Shown here piece by piece: positions 1 to 7,998 of a stretch of 24,868 nucleotides of DNA (position 1 is its first letter; every line of letters begins with the position of its first letter). Under the pieces are notes generated by a model. The model saw only the letters and a program-made list of their open reading frames with translations, did not search any database and had not been told where the DNA came from. This DNA is from an uncultured Peptococcaceae bacterium. Lineage in GTDB: Bacteria; Bacillota; Peptococcia; Peptococcales; Peptococcaceae. The stretch spans positions 1-24,868 of the forward strand of contig URZX01000031.1 in the NCBI GenBank assembly GCA_900552455.1. Direction: 5' to 3'. Both the position numbers and the translations under genes were made by a program.

Positions 1-82
1 TGCTTTTTTCAAAGCACTGGTTTGTTTCGCTTGGCTGTTTAATTTTCAAAGAACAGGGCCGCCGCTCTCGGCGACAGCTCAT
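1..82 (-). other. Transcribed leader with boxA-like element, probably of an rRNA operon to the left
   Basis: Read on the minus strand this segment follows two strong promoters and contains TGTTCTTTGAAAA (43-55), which matches the boxA-like antitermination motif found just ahead of 16S rRNA genes in Firmicutes. It also has the AAAC/GAAAC-rich run typical of pre-16S leaders and a TGCTTT/AAAGCA inverted repeat at 1-16. No rRNA sequence itself is inside the window. The rRNA assignment is inference; another stable-RNA operon would look similar. Confidence 0.5.
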
Positions 83-84
83 TT

Positions 85-114
85 ATATTACCACGGGCAG
101 CGTCTCTCTGTCAA
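85..114 (-). promoter_or_regulatory. Promoter P2 of the left-reading unit
   Basis: The minus strand has TTGACA (109-114), an 18-base spacer and TAATAT (85-90). It lies about 95 bases downstream of a second promoter, a tandem arrangement typical of rRNA operons. Confidence 0.6.
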
Positions 115-182
115 GAACTTTTTTCAAGTTTTTTCAGGGAGCTTTGCGCTCGGGGTTGACGTTTTGCTGTCAACGATTGGTT

Positions 183-211
183 ATTATACGCGCCTTCTGA
201 CGAAAGGTCAA
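183..211 (-). promoter_or_regulatory. Promoter P1 of the left-reading unit
   Basis: The minus strand has TTGACC (206-211), exactly 17 bases, then a perfect TATAAT (183-188). Together with P2 it makes a tandem pair of strong promoters that both read out of the left edge of the window. Confidence 0.7.
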
Positions 212-328
212 GGGGTATTTTGCGTTTTTTTACAAAAACTTTTCACTGCTGTGGGCTGCGCTCTGCGATTTATTTCTGGCAGAATAATATGATTCGTCTG
301 GAATTAATATTTATTATTGTTTTCACCC

Positions 329-358
329 TTGCGCGAGGGTTTCTGTATGGATTACAAT
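329..358 (+). promoter_or_regulatory. Possible promoter of the epimerase gene
   Basis: TTGCGC (329-334), 18 bases, TACAAT (353-358). The -10 is good and the -35 weak. A TATGAT at 364-369 is an alternative -10. The ribosome site AAAGGAGG at 377-384 follows. Confidence 0.3.
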
Positions 359-395
359 GGGCTTATGATCTTACATAAAGGAGGCCCTTGGTACT

Positions 396-1304
396 ATGGC
401 ACAGACTGTACTTGTGATGGGCGGCACGGGTTTTCTCGGCAATAATCTTGTCACACATCTATCACATAATGGTTACCGCTGTATTGTAAAGACCCGTCAC
501 CCGGAAGCACATTATGACTCTCTTAATGTTAAATATATTGCGCACTTCTCAGAGATCTCTGAGCCTATAGATATTGTTGTGCACTTATCGGGGGTCCCTG
601 TCAGTGTGAAGCGCTGGTCAAAATCTTTCCGCGAGGAGATTGTGGAAACGCGTGTGCGTCCGCTGAAAAATCTCAAGAGCTGGATGGAAAAGATTGCGCC
701 GGAGGATCGGCCGAAACTGCTTTTGGTGGCCTCCTCCTCCGCTTACTACGGCATTGGCACGACGCGGCCAACGCACATTTACGATGAAGACGGTCCTGCG
801 GGGAAGGATTACTACGCGCAGATGTTTATCGAGATCGAGGAAGCTGGGCGTGCGATGCGCTCTATCTTTGAGCGTGTGGTGATCCTGCGCACGTCGAATG
901 TGCTGGGTATTGGCGGTCATGTTTTCCACCAGATCACGAAGCCGATCAAATCTGGTTTCTCTGGGATCTATGGTTCTGGCGAGCAGCCATTCCCTTGGAT
1001 CCACCACCAGGACTGGACGCGCATTGTCACGTTCCTGATCGAACACCAGGGTGGTCATCACGACATCTACAATCTAGCGGCGCCTGCGATGAACCAGCAG
1101 TATGAATTTGCTGGCTTGGCGGGAAGCTTTATTGGGCAGACGCATTCCCACGCGGCGCCAAAAGCGCTGCTCTATCTCTGGTGGGGCAAGCTGCGCGCGG
1201 ACACGCTGATGCGCGGCAATTACATTGAGCCACGAAATATTTTAGACGAAGGATTTACGTTCCGCTTCAGCAATCTCTACGAGGCGATGGACTATATTTT
1301 CTAA
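396..1304 (+). CDS. TIGR01777-type NAD(P)-binding epimerase/SDR protein
   Basis: This is a 302-residue soluble protein of the extended short-chain dehydrogenase superfamily. The N-terminal Rossmann motif GGTGFLG is at residues 9-15. The family signatures follow in order: LSG..V...RW at about 64-74, SSSAYYG at 113-119, LRTSNVLG near 164-171 and FPWIHHQD near 199-206. The length fits the TIGR01777 family (about 300 residues), whose substrate is not well defined, so I give no substrate. The start is supported by AAAGGAGG 11 bases upstream. The gene stands alone, transcribed away from the probable rRNA promoters, and ends at a hairpin shared with the convergent permease gene. Confidence 0.9.
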   Translation: MAQTVLVMGGTGFLGNNLVTHLSHNGYRCIVKTRHPEAHYDSLNVKYIAHFSEISEPIDIVVHLSGVPVSVKRWSKSFREEIVETRVRPLKNLKSWMEKIAPEDRPKLLLVASSSAYYGIGTTRPTHIYDEDGPAGKDYYAQMFIEIEEAGRAMRSIFERVVILRTSNVLGIGGHVFHQITKPIKSGFSGIYGSGEQPFPWIHHQDWTRIVTFLIEHQGGHHDIYNLAAPAMNQQYEFAGLAGSFIGQTHSHAAPKALLYLWWGKLRADTLMRGNYIEPRNILDEGFTFRFSNLYEAMDYIF

Positions 1305-1312
1305 GCAAAACG

Positions 1313-1344
1313 AAAACGCTGAGCTGTTGGGCTCAGCGTTTTTT
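1313..1344. terminator. Bidirectional terminator
   Basis: A 12-bp stem (1313-1324 with 1331-1342) has AAAA on one side and TTTTTT on the other. It serves both the epimerase gene (+) and the permease gene (-), whose stop lies only a few bases away. Confidence 0.85.
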
Positions 1345-1346
1345 CT

Positions 1347-2132
1347 TTAGATGAGATGACCGACGAGGTTGCCGGTGTTGAGACAAAGAATGATGAAAAG
1401 GGTGACCATGAAGATGCGGTCAAAATATTTGTCGTTGACGTGGGTGGCGATGTAGCCGCCGAGATATCCGCCGGCGACGGCTGCGACCATCATGAACGGC
1501 AGCACCATGGGATCGACGTCAGCAAAATGGGTGGTCCAGCCCATGGCTGCGACGTTGGCGCCCTGAGCGGCGACGATGATACACAGCGAGGTGAAGGCGG
1601 CGCTTTTGCTGGTCATGGAGAGCAGGATGACGAGGATGGGACGGTTGAAGATGCCGCCGCCGATGCTGAGAAAGGCGGCGATGGTGCCGAGGATGACGCC
1701 GATGGCGGTCATAAACGGCACGCTTTTGACGTGATAATGCGGCAGGCGTTCTTTGAAGATTTCGTGCAGCATGATCAGGAGCACGATGAGGATCTGGCAG
1801 ACGCTCTGCACGATGATGACCTGAGAATCGTTGGTGGCGGCGATGAAATCTTTGAGCACGAGCTGTCCAAGCACGCCGCCGATCATGCTGCCGATGGCGA
1901 AGAAGGTGACGATGCGCCAGTCGATGCTCCTGGCGTTTTTGCGGGCTTTGATGATGCTGACGATGGTCATTGTCAGGATGGTTATGCTTGCCATGTCGTT
2001 GACGGTGGCTGCTGAGAATCCGCCGAGGGCGTCCATGAGCGGTTTGATGATGATGCCGCCGCCGAGCCCGGAGATGGCGCCGAGGGTGCAGGCAAAGAGA
2101 ACGATGAGAAAAACGATAAAGCTGGTGATCAC
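1347..2132 (-). CDS. TSUP family permease (TauE/SafE, DUF81)
   Basis: This is a 261-residue, very hydrophobic integral membrane protein with about eight predicted helices. It shows the internal duplication of the TSUP family: GLGGG at residues 22-26 and SIGGG at 155-159, each at the start of a half. TSUP members move sulfite, sulfoacetate, taurine-derived or other small anions, and many are uncharacterised. The start is GTG (2130-2132), chosen because AAAAGGAGG lies 7 bases ahead and no ATG is suitably placed. It is downstream of the DUF4097-like gene, separated by a terminator. Sulfite as substrate is plausible given the dsr locus in the same window, but it is not shown. Confidence 0.85.
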   Translation of the reverse strand: MITSFIVFLIVLFACTLGAISGLGGGIIIKPLMDALGGFSAATVNDMASITILTMTIVSIIKARKNARSIDWRIVTFFAIGSMIGGVLGQLVLKDFIAATNDSQVIIVQSVCQILIVLLIMLHEIFKERLPHYHVKSVPFMTAIGVILGTIAAFLSIGGGIFNRPILVILLSMTSKSAAFTSLCIIVAAQGANVAAMGWTTHFADVDPMVLPFMMVAAVAGGYLGGYIATHVNDKYFDRIFMVTLFIILCLNTGNLVGHLI

Positions 2133-2162
2133 GGTAAATCCTCCTTTTCTATGAAATGGGTC

Positions 2163-2200
2163 AAAAAAGCGACTGGCCTCTGCTCGGCAGCGCCAGTCGC
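2163..2200 (-). terminator. Rho-independent terminator of the DUF4097-like gene
   Basis: The stem GCGACTGGC/GCCAGTCGC (2192-2200 with 2169-2177) is followed on the minus strand by six T (2163-2168). Confidence 0.85.
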
Positions 2201-2206
2201 GTGTTG

Positions 2207-3265
2207 TTATTTTGTGATGGTGGAACGCTCGATGAGGTATGGGTTGGAGTCGGCGAACGGATAGTCGGCGGCGTATGGATCGAGGTCGCTGTAACGCTCG
2301 CGCTGCCCGATGGATACGTTGCCGGCAAGGCTGGTTGCCTGAATGAATTTATCCGGATTGTTGCCGGCGCTGGCGATGACGAGCCCGGTGTCGCTGAAGG
2401 TACCGGTGCCGGCGTCTTTCCAGTAACGGCTGTCGTAGCCGATGTCGACGTTTGCGCCGCTGGCCTGAATGAGCAGGTTGTACGGCAGATTTTTCGAGAG
2501 CATGGTGATGTCACCGGAGAGGCTCTGCACGTTCCACTGACCTTTCACGCGGGTGTCGTAGCAGAAAATGCTGCCGCTTTCTGTTTCCACATCGGCGCGC
2601 TCGATGTCGTTCTCGAGGAAAGTAACGGAGCTTTCGCCGCCGCCGACGGAGAGCATACCGAGCTGGTTATCGTAGAAGCGCACTGGCGATGTCTGGCTGC
2701 CGACGACCATTCGATCGGCTTTGACGCCGGCGAAATAGCTGTAGCTGCTGCTGCCGACATTCGCCATGAAGAGCATGGTGCGCAGATCCTCGACGTGGAG
2801 ATCGAGCCACTCGCCATTCACGCTGATGCTGTTGTAATCGCCCTGCGGCAGAAGCACCTGCATAGTGAGGCCGCCTACATCGCCACTGAGTTTGTTATTC
2901 TGGAGCTCGATCGCACAGCTGGTTCCTTCGAGATCGACTTTCGCCAGCTGATCGCTGTAGCGCTCGCCAGAGAGGATGACCTGCGGCTTTGTCAGGCTGG
3001 AGACCATGCCGATCTCGAGACGAACGCTGGACGCGTCGATCGACAGATCGGTGAGCCCATCGCGGGTCACTGGTATTTCCACCTGCTGGTCAGCGTGGCG
3101 CACCTCAAAGGCGCCGGCGCGATCGTTGAGACTGAAGTTAAAGACAAGAAAAACGAGAAGGCAAACCACAGCCGCCACGACAAAAAGCAGCTGAAGAGGA
3201 CGTGTCTTCTTGAGTAAAAGTTTTATTCGTGCATCCAAAATTCGCTCGCCTCCCGACGTTTTCAT
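2207..3265 (-). CDS. Membrane-anchored DUF4097-like (putative adhesin) protein
   Basis: This is a 352-residue protein with a basic N-terminus, one membrane segment at about residues 24-44, and a long extracytoplasmic region rich in short beta strands ending in V, I, G and S. That pattern is typical of the DUF4097/DUF2807 right-handed beta-helix proteins, whose function is unknown. No catalytic motif is seen. The start is uncertain. The ATG at 3263-3265 lies only about 4 bases from the transcription start expected from the promoter at 3276-3304, and it has no good ribosome site. A strong GGGAGG (3249-3254) lies inside the frame, 7 bases before ATT (codon 9) and 10 before TTG (codon 10, 3236-3238), so translation may really begin there. 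Confidence 0.8.
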   Translation of the reverse strand: MKTSGGERILDARIKLLLKKTRPLQLLFVVAAVVCLLVFLVFNFSLNDRAGAFEVRHADQQVEIPVTRDGLTDLSIDASSVRLEIGMVSSLTKPQVILSGERYSDQLAKVDLEGTSCAIELQNNKLSGDVGGLTMQVLLPQGDYNSISVNGEWLDLHVEDLRTMLFMANVGSSSYSYFAGVKADRMVVGSQTSPVRFYDNQLGMLSVGGGESSVTFLENDIERADVETESGSIFCYDTRVKGQWNVQSLSGDITMLSKNLPYNLLIQASGANVDIGYDSRYWKDAGTGTFSDTGLVIASAGNNPDKFIQATSLAGNVSIGQRERYSDLDPYAADYPFADSNPYLIERSTITK

Positions 3266-3275
3266 TTACTTCTCT

Positions 3276-3304
3276 ATTTTACACATTTAGCAAGCATCGT
3301 GCAA
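3276..3304 (-). promoter_or_regulatory. Promoter of the DUF4097-like gene
   Basis: The minus strand has TTGCAC (3299-3304), 17 bases, TAAAAT (3276-3281). It predicts transcription starting near 3269. Confidence 0.6.
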
Positions 3305-3467
3305 CATGAATTCGCTTCTGTCAAGACATTGCCTCTTGCAGAAAAAGCTTGAATGTTCTGCGCACACGCGCCGGAGCCTGAATCGCAGACGCCGCTCTGT
3401 GCCCAATACTGACACATTTGTCCGCGATCGATAAACGCAGACTTGGGCTGGTATTAATGCTGATAAT

Positions 3468-3496
3468 TTTACAAGCTTCTAAACTCCTGATACACT
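3468..3496 (+). promoter_or_regulatory. Promoter of the TDT permease gene
   Basis: TTTACA (3468-3473), 17 bases, TACACT (3491-3496). A short leader hairpin AGGGCG/CGCCCT (3508-3523) and the ribosome site AAAGGAG just before 3542 follow. Confidence 0.5.
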
Positions 3497-3549
3497 GAGC
3501 CCAACAGAGGGCGCTCGCGCCCTGATCACAGAGAAAAGGAGTTGTTTTT

Positions 3550-4512
3550 ATGAGATCGTTACTCAGAAGAGTTCCCATTCCTATGGCCGGGCTGGCGCTC
3601 GGTATGGCTGCCCTTGGCAATCTGCTGAAGATCCATTCGCCGGAGATTCGCAGTGTCTGCGGATTGGTCGCTGCGGTTCTATGGTGTGCGGTGGTCGCGC
3701 GCATTCTGCGCTATCCGGAAGTGTCCCGCCGCGATCTACAGAATCCGATCATCGCGAGCGTTGCTGCCACGATCTTTATGACGGCGATGCAGCTTGCGGT
3801 CTACGCCAAGAGTCTCATCGGTGACGCTGCGGTTTATTTCTGGTTTGCTGCTGTGGCGATGCACGCGGTGTACATTCTCTGGTTCAGCCGTCGTTTTTTG
3901 CGCAGCTTCCGACTGAAAAGCGTCTATCCAACGTTTTTCATCACCTATGTCGGGATCGTTGTGGCTTCGGTGACGGCGCCGCAGTTTGGCATGGAACGTC
4001 TCGGCACGCTGATCTTCTGGTACGGTCTCGCTGCTTATCTCGTTCTGCTGGCGCTGATCACGCTGCGCTACTATCGCCATCCGATCCCGATCGCGGCGCG
4101 CCCGCTTTTCTGCATCTACACGGCGCCGATGAGCCTCTGTCTGACGGGTTATCTCTGCTCCTGCCCGGACAAGTCGCCGCTTTTGCTGGCGATCATGGGG
4201 ATCGGCGCACAGCTGATGTTTCTCATCGTGCTCTGCCGTCTGCCACGGCTTCTGCACCTGCCATTCTACCCTAGCTACGCTGCTTTCACCTTCCCATTTG
4301 TGATCACGGCCTTTGGGCTGCAAAATCTCCTGGCCTGGTGTGAAGGCGCTGGCTATGTGCTGCCGACGCTCCTCCACACGCTGCTTTTGGGCGAGGAAGT
4401 GCTGGCTGCGTGTCTGGTTGTTTACGCGATGGTGCGCTACATCCGCCACATTTCCTGTGGCCTCCAGGATGCCGACTGGGATTACGAGGAATGCCGCTGG
4501 TGCTGCACCTGA
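3550..4512 (+). CDS. TDT/SLAC1-type transporter (TehA-like)
   Basis: This is a 320-residue integral membrane protein with about ten hydrophobic helices filling most of its length, and a short cytoplasmic tail rich in Asp, Glu and Cys at the C-terminus. The helix spacing, the N-terminal P-x-x-GLALG segment at about residues 11-18 and the overall length fit the tellurite-resistance/dicarboxylate (TDT) family. This family includes bacterial TehA, plant SLAC1 anion channels and the yeast sulfite exporter Ssu1. The substrate cannot be read from the sequence. The ribosome site AAAGGAG lies about 9 bases upstream of ATG. The gene is a single unit with its own promoter and a terminator shared with the convergent histidine kinase gene. 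Sulfite export is a reasonable guess in this context, no more. Confidence 0.7.
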   Translation: MRSLLRRVPIPMAGLALGMAALGNLLKIHSPEIRSVCGLVAAVLWCAVVARILRYPEVSRRDLQNPIIASVAATIFMTAMQLAVYAKSLIGDAAVYFWFAAVAMHAVYILWFSRRFLRSFRLKSVYPTFFITYVGIVVASVTAPQFGMERLGTLIFWYGLAAYLVLLALITLRYYRHPIPIAARPLFCIYTAPMSLCLTGYLCSCPDKSPLLLAIMGIGAQLMFLIVLCRLPRLLHLPFYPSYAAFTFPFVITAFGLQNLLAWCEGAGYVLPTLLHTLLLGEEVLAACLVVYAMVRYIRHISCGLQDADWDYEECRWCCT

Positions 4513-4524
4513 TAAAAATAGTAT

Positions 4525-4565
4525 AAGCCTATGTCAGCGATGAAAAATCGCCGGCATAGGCTTTT
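4525..4565. terminator. Bidirectional terminator
   Basis: The long stem starts with AAGCCTATG (4525-4533) and closes with CATAGGCTT (4555-4563). An inner stem GCGAT/ATCGC continues it. T-rich runs on both sides serve the TDT gene (+) and the kinase gene (-). Confidence 0.8.
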
Positions 4566-4566
4566 C

Positions 4567-6006
4567 TTATTTCTTGGCCTCTGCCTTTTCGCGTTTGGCT
4601 TCGGCTTTTTCTTTTTTGATCTCTGCTTTCTCGTTGTAGAGCGGCAGGTATACGGTGAACGTCGTGCCGACGTCCTTCTTGCTCTTGACTTCGATGCGTC
4701 CGCTGTGCGCCAGGACGAGTCCCTGGGTGATCGCCATGCCGAGGCCGGTGCCGCCGGTTTCGCGGGCGCGGGAACGGTCGCTGCGATAGAAACGGTCGAA
4801 GACATGCTGACATTCTTCTTCGCTCATGCCGATGCCGGTGTCGGCGACGGAGAAAATGAAATTCTCCTTATCTGCCCAGGCGTTGAGGATGACGACGCCG
4901 CCGTCTGTGGTGTAGCGCAGGGCATTGCTCACGAGATTCAGAACGATCTGCTTGAGCCGCTCTGGATCGGCGTAGCAATACGGCAGCTTGTCGGCGTATT
5001 CGACTTTCACGGTGATGTCGCGGGTTTCGGCGTCTGCTTCAAAGAGCACGACGAAATCCTTGACGAATTCCTCAAAATTGATCAGTGTTTTGTTGATCGG
5101 CATGTGCCCAGCATCGAGACGGGAAATGTTCTGCAGCTCTGTGACCATGCCGCCAAGTCGCAGCATTTCGTCGTAAAGCGCGGAGAGCTCTTCCGGCTCA
5201 CAGACTTCGTTTTTCACGAGCTTGTTCTCGAGGGTGCCGGCGATGGCGGTGATCGGTGTGCGCAGCTCGTGGCTGATGTCGGCAAACATCTGCACGCGCG
5301 CGTCGTTGGCGCGGGAGAGCTCGCTGGACATCTGGTTGAACGCGAGGGCAAGCTCGCCGATCTCGTCGTCGTTTTCGATGTTGACCTTCTCGTTCATCGC
5401 CCCCTGGCCGATGCGGCGCACGGAGCGGGTCAGCTTTTCGAGGGGCTTGGTGAGATTGCGCGCTGCGAACCAGCCGATGATGATCGCGATCAGGAGCGTC
5501 ACAGCGATACCGAAGACGACGGATTGTCTGGTGTCGCTGAGATAGCTGTTGATGAGCATCCAGAACTGGCTGTCAAAATAATTCGCTGGCGCGAGATAAC
5601 CGATGACCTCGCCGGTGTCGCGCGCGTAGAGCGGATAGCTGTAGTCCATGACGCGCTCGCGGGCTTTGCCGCCGACGAGCCCAGAATCGGAATTTGTCAA
5701 AACGATGCCATCCGGGCTCAGGAGCACGACGGAAACCTCGGGCTCCTGCATGACCCAGACGCCGTAATTTGTGCGCACGGCGCTGTTCTGCTGCACATAA
5801 TTCTGCACGCCGAGCCAGGAATCGCCGTTGGCTTCGTAGTAATCGAGGTAGGTGTCGCGCCAGGTGTTGATCTCGGTGCGGGTGTTGTCCGCCAGATAGG
5901 AGTTGAAGCTGCGTCCCATCAGCGTCAGGGTGACGCCGCCGACGATGACGCCGGTGAGGAGCGACATCAGCACCATCAGCGAGATGATCTTAGTCGACAG
6001 TCTCAT
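4567..6006 (-). CDS. Sensor histidine kinase (HAMP-HisKA-HATPase)
   Basis: This membrane sensor kinase is the partner of the response regulator that overlaps its start. Numbered from the upstream TTG (6016-6018), there is a first membrane helix at about 10-33, an extracytoplasmic sensor of about 130 residues, a second helix at about 166-185, and HAMP at about 186-240. The HisKA H-box ADISHELRTP has the phosphoacceptor His250. The ATPase domain has an N-box near 361-370, DTGIGMS at 393-399, FDRFYR at 407-412 and GTGLGM at 423-428. The C-terminus is an odd Lys/Glu/Ala tail of about 20 residues with a repeated KAE-K unit. I chose ATG at 6004-6006, with GGGG 7 bases ahead, over the TTG four codons earlier. 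The signal sensed is unknown. Confidence 0.93.
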   Translation of the reverse strand: MRLSTKIISLMVLMSLLTGVIVGGVTLTLMGRSFNSYLADNTRTEINTWRDTYLDYYEANGDSWLGVQNYVQQNSAVRTNYGVWVMQEPEVSVVLLSPDGIVLTNSDSGLVGGKARERVMDYSYPLYARDTGEVIGYLAPANYFDSQFWMLINSYLSDTRQSVVFGIAVTLLIAIIIGWFAARNLTKPLEKLTRSVRRIGQGAMNEKVNIENDDEIGELALAFNQMSSELSRANDARVQMFADISHELRTPITAIAGTLENKLVKNEVCEPEELSALYDEMLRLGGMVTELQNISRLDAGHMPINKTLINFEEFVKDFVVLFEADAETRDITVKVEYADKLPYCYADPERLKQIVLNLVSNALRYTTDGGVVILNAWADKENFIFSVADTGIGMSEEECQHVFDRFYRSDRSRARETGGTGLGMAITQGLVLAHSGRIEVKSKKDVGTTFTVYLPLYNEKAEIKKEKAEAKREKAEAKK

Positions 6007-6691
6007 ATTTATCCCCAAACTTGTAGCCTAAGCCGTACACCGTTTGGATGAAGATCGGTTTCTGTGGGTTTGGCTCGATCTTTTTACGCAGATTGCTGAC
6101 GTGGGTATCGATGGCGCGCTCGTAGCCGGCATAGCTTTCGCCGAGGGTGGCGGTGAGCAGCTGCAGGCGGCTGTATGGGCGGCCGACGTTTTCCGAGAGG
6201 GTGACGAGGATAGCGTATTCCGACGGCGTCAGATCGATGCTCTTGCCGTCGTAGAACACTTCGCGGCGATCGAGATTGATCACGAGCTTGCCAAAGGTGC
6301 GCACTTCCTCGGTATTTTCCACGACGTGCTTGCTGCGGCGGAACACGGCTTTGATGCGCGCGTTCAGCTCGCGCAGGCTGAACGGCTTGGTGATGTAGTC
6401 ATCGGCGCCGAGCTCGAGCCCGAGGAGCTTGTCGATCTCCTCATTGCGCGCGGTCACCATGATGATCGGTGTATTGTGGTTGCGGCGCACCTGCTTGCAG
6501 ACCTCCATGCCGTCGACTTTCGGCAGCATCAGGTCAAGGATGATGAGATCGGGCTTCATGGTCTCCACCATTTCCAGCCCGGCTTCGCCATCGGCGGCCT
6601 CGATGACCTGGTAATTCTGATTTTCGAGATATTCCTTGATATTTGTGCGAATGTTTTCTTCGTCTTCTACCACTAAAATCTTGTCATTCAT
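5990..6691 (-). CDS. OmpR/PhoB-family response regulator
   Basis: This is a 233-residue DNA-binding response regulator. The receiver domain (about 1-120) has the acidic pair Glu9/Asp10, phosphoacceptor Asp53 in ILDLMLP, Thr80 and Lys102. The C-terminal winged helix (about 135-228) ends with the usual VYGLGYKF. The ribosome site AGGTGAG lies 5 bases from ATG. Its 3' end overlaps the kinase start, so the two are translationally coupled. It begins 18 bases after the glycosyltransferase gene, so the three are probably one operon. It would be phosphorylated by the downstream kinase; target genes are unknown but cell-envelope sugars are suggested by the operon. Confidence 0.95.
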   Translation of the reverse strand: MNDKILVVEDEENIRTNIKEYLENQNYQVIEAADGEAGLEMVETMKPDLIILDLMLPKVDGMEVCKQVRRNHNTPIIMVTARNEEIDKLLGLELGADDYITKPFSLRELNARIKAVFRRSKHVVENTEEVRTFGKLVINLDRREVFYDGKSIDLTPSEYAILVTLSENVGRPYSRLQLLTATLGESYAGYERAIDTHVSNLRKKIEPNPQKPIFIQTVYGLGYKFGDKYETVD

Positions 6692-6709
6692 AAGCGCTCA
6701 CCTTTCTCG

Positions 6710-7840
6710 TTAATTGTAATGCGTTGCGCGTGTGTAAGCGATATTGTAATAATCCATCAGTTGCTGACTGGCGCGTTCCCAGCTCGAAGCCTCGGCTTCC
6801 TTGCGCGCGATGACACGGATGCGTCGCACAAGCGCCCGATCGTCCAGACGGGCGATGGCTGCATCCAGCGAAGCTTCGTCGCCTGCGGTGTAGAGCAGGG
6901 CGTCCTGTCCATCGTGGAACTGCTCCGTGGTCAGCGGGCTCTGCGCCGCGATGATTGGCACGCCGGACGCCATTGCCTCCAGAAGCGTCAGCCCGACCTG
7001 TTCGTCGAGCGTCGGAAAGATGAAAGCATCGCCTGAGGCGTACGCTTCCGCCAGATTGCGCCCACGCAGATAGCCTGTGAAAACACAGTTCGTTCCTGCA
7101 AAAGCGCGCTCCAGCTCCGATCTGTATTCGCCGTCGCCGACGATCGCCAGACAAACGTCGTCACGCCGACGCAAGAGCGGCAACAGCGACTCCAGCTCCT
7201 TGCGCTTGAGCAGACTGCCCACATAAACGAGCAGCTTTTTGTCTCTCTGTCCCTTATTGAGGATCAGCCGCATGTCCTCCGATGCAAACCGCGGACTGCG
7301 CTTCTCCGAATCCACACCACGTTTCAGCACGTGGGCGCCACGAATGCCATATTTTTCCAGCGCATGTCGCATGACATGCGAGGTGCAGAGATTGAGCGAG
7401 GCATTGGCAGACACCTTCTGACGCGCCTTCCACACCATTTTTTTCGAGACCCGATTATTGAGATGCAGCCGTTTTAAGCTGCTCAGATAATTTGTGTGGT
7501 AGCTGACCACCGTCGGGATCTCCAGCTTGACGGCGTACTGCGAGGCCACCGTGCCCAGGATCAGCGGATTGACGATATGTACCACATGTGGCGAAAAATC
7601 CATCATGATGTCGTTGATGCGCGTGAGCGCCGGCGCCCAGAAGAGCTTTTTGCCAAAGGGCAGATGCTTGTCCGGGATGCCGTAGATGGTGGCATCTTCA
7701 AACTGATCGATGCCGCGATCCGGCGTGATCACGACGACCTGATGGCCTTCTTTGAGAAAATAACGGATCGCTTCTGTCAGCCGCAGCACCATGCCGTCGC
7801 TGGCAGGCAGGAATTCTTCTGTCACGATCATGATCCGCAT
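6710..7840 (-). CDS. Glycosyltransferase family 4 (GT-B) protein
   Basis: This is a 376-residue cytosolic or membrane-associated retaining glycosyltransferase. The N-terminal half carries TEEFLPASDGMV (7-18), where GT4 enzymes have the acceptor-side glycine-rich loop, and SYHTNY at 113-118. The C-terminal half carries the nucleotide-sugar site: VGSLLKRK (207-214), VGDGEY (234-239), and E280 to E288 in the EQVGLTLLE motif (E-x7-E). It resembles GDP-mannose- or UDP-sugar-dependent enzymes that build glycolipids; donor and acceptor cannot be decided. The ribosome site AAAGGAGAGG precedes ATG. It is the first gene of the unit with the two-component system. I see no convincing promoter in 7841-7948, though TTGAAG with a TATAGA-like -10 is possible. 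Confidence 0.9.
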   Translation of the reverse strand: MRIMIVTEEFLPASDGMVLRLTEAIRYFLKEGHQVVVITPDRGIDQFEDATIYGIPDKHLPFGKKLFWAPALTRINDIMMDFSPHVVHIVNPLILGTVASQYAVKLEIPTVVSYHTNYLSSLKRLHLNNRVSKKMVWKARQKVSANASLNLCTSHVMRHALEKYGIRGAHVLKRGVDSEKRSPRFASEDMRLILNKGQRDKKLLVYVGSLLKRKELESLLPLLRRRDDVCLAIVGDGEYRSELERAFAGTNCVFTGYLRGRNLAEAYASGDAFIFPTLDEQVGLTLLEAMASGVPIIAAQSPLTTEQFHDGQDALLYTAGDEASLDAAIARLDDRALVRRIRVIARKEAEASSWERASQQLMDYYNIAYTRATHYN

Positions 7841-7948
7841 AATGGCCCCTCTCCTTTCTTACCGTCATCTCATCGTTATCCTACCACAAAGTTGCACGAT
7901 GTTCTATAAAGCGGCTCGCTTTATCTTCAATTCTTAATAGTTGCAGAC

Positions 7949-7986
7949 AAAAACAGCCACGATCCCGGACTCTCAGGATCGTGGCT
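7949..7986 (-). terminator. Rho-independent terminator of ilvD
   Basis: The 11-bp stem AGCCACGATCC/GGATCGTGGCT (7976-7986 with 7955-7965) is followed on the minus strand by GTTTTTG. Confidence 0.9.
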
Positions 7987-7998
7987 TGTGATTGGTGT

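Noticed and set aside
4531..6051. Long plus-strand open frame opposite the kinase gene
   Set aside because: It lies opposite a gene with complete kinase motifs, is rich in Asp, Ala, Val and His as expected for an antisense shadow of GC-biased codons, and has no family features.
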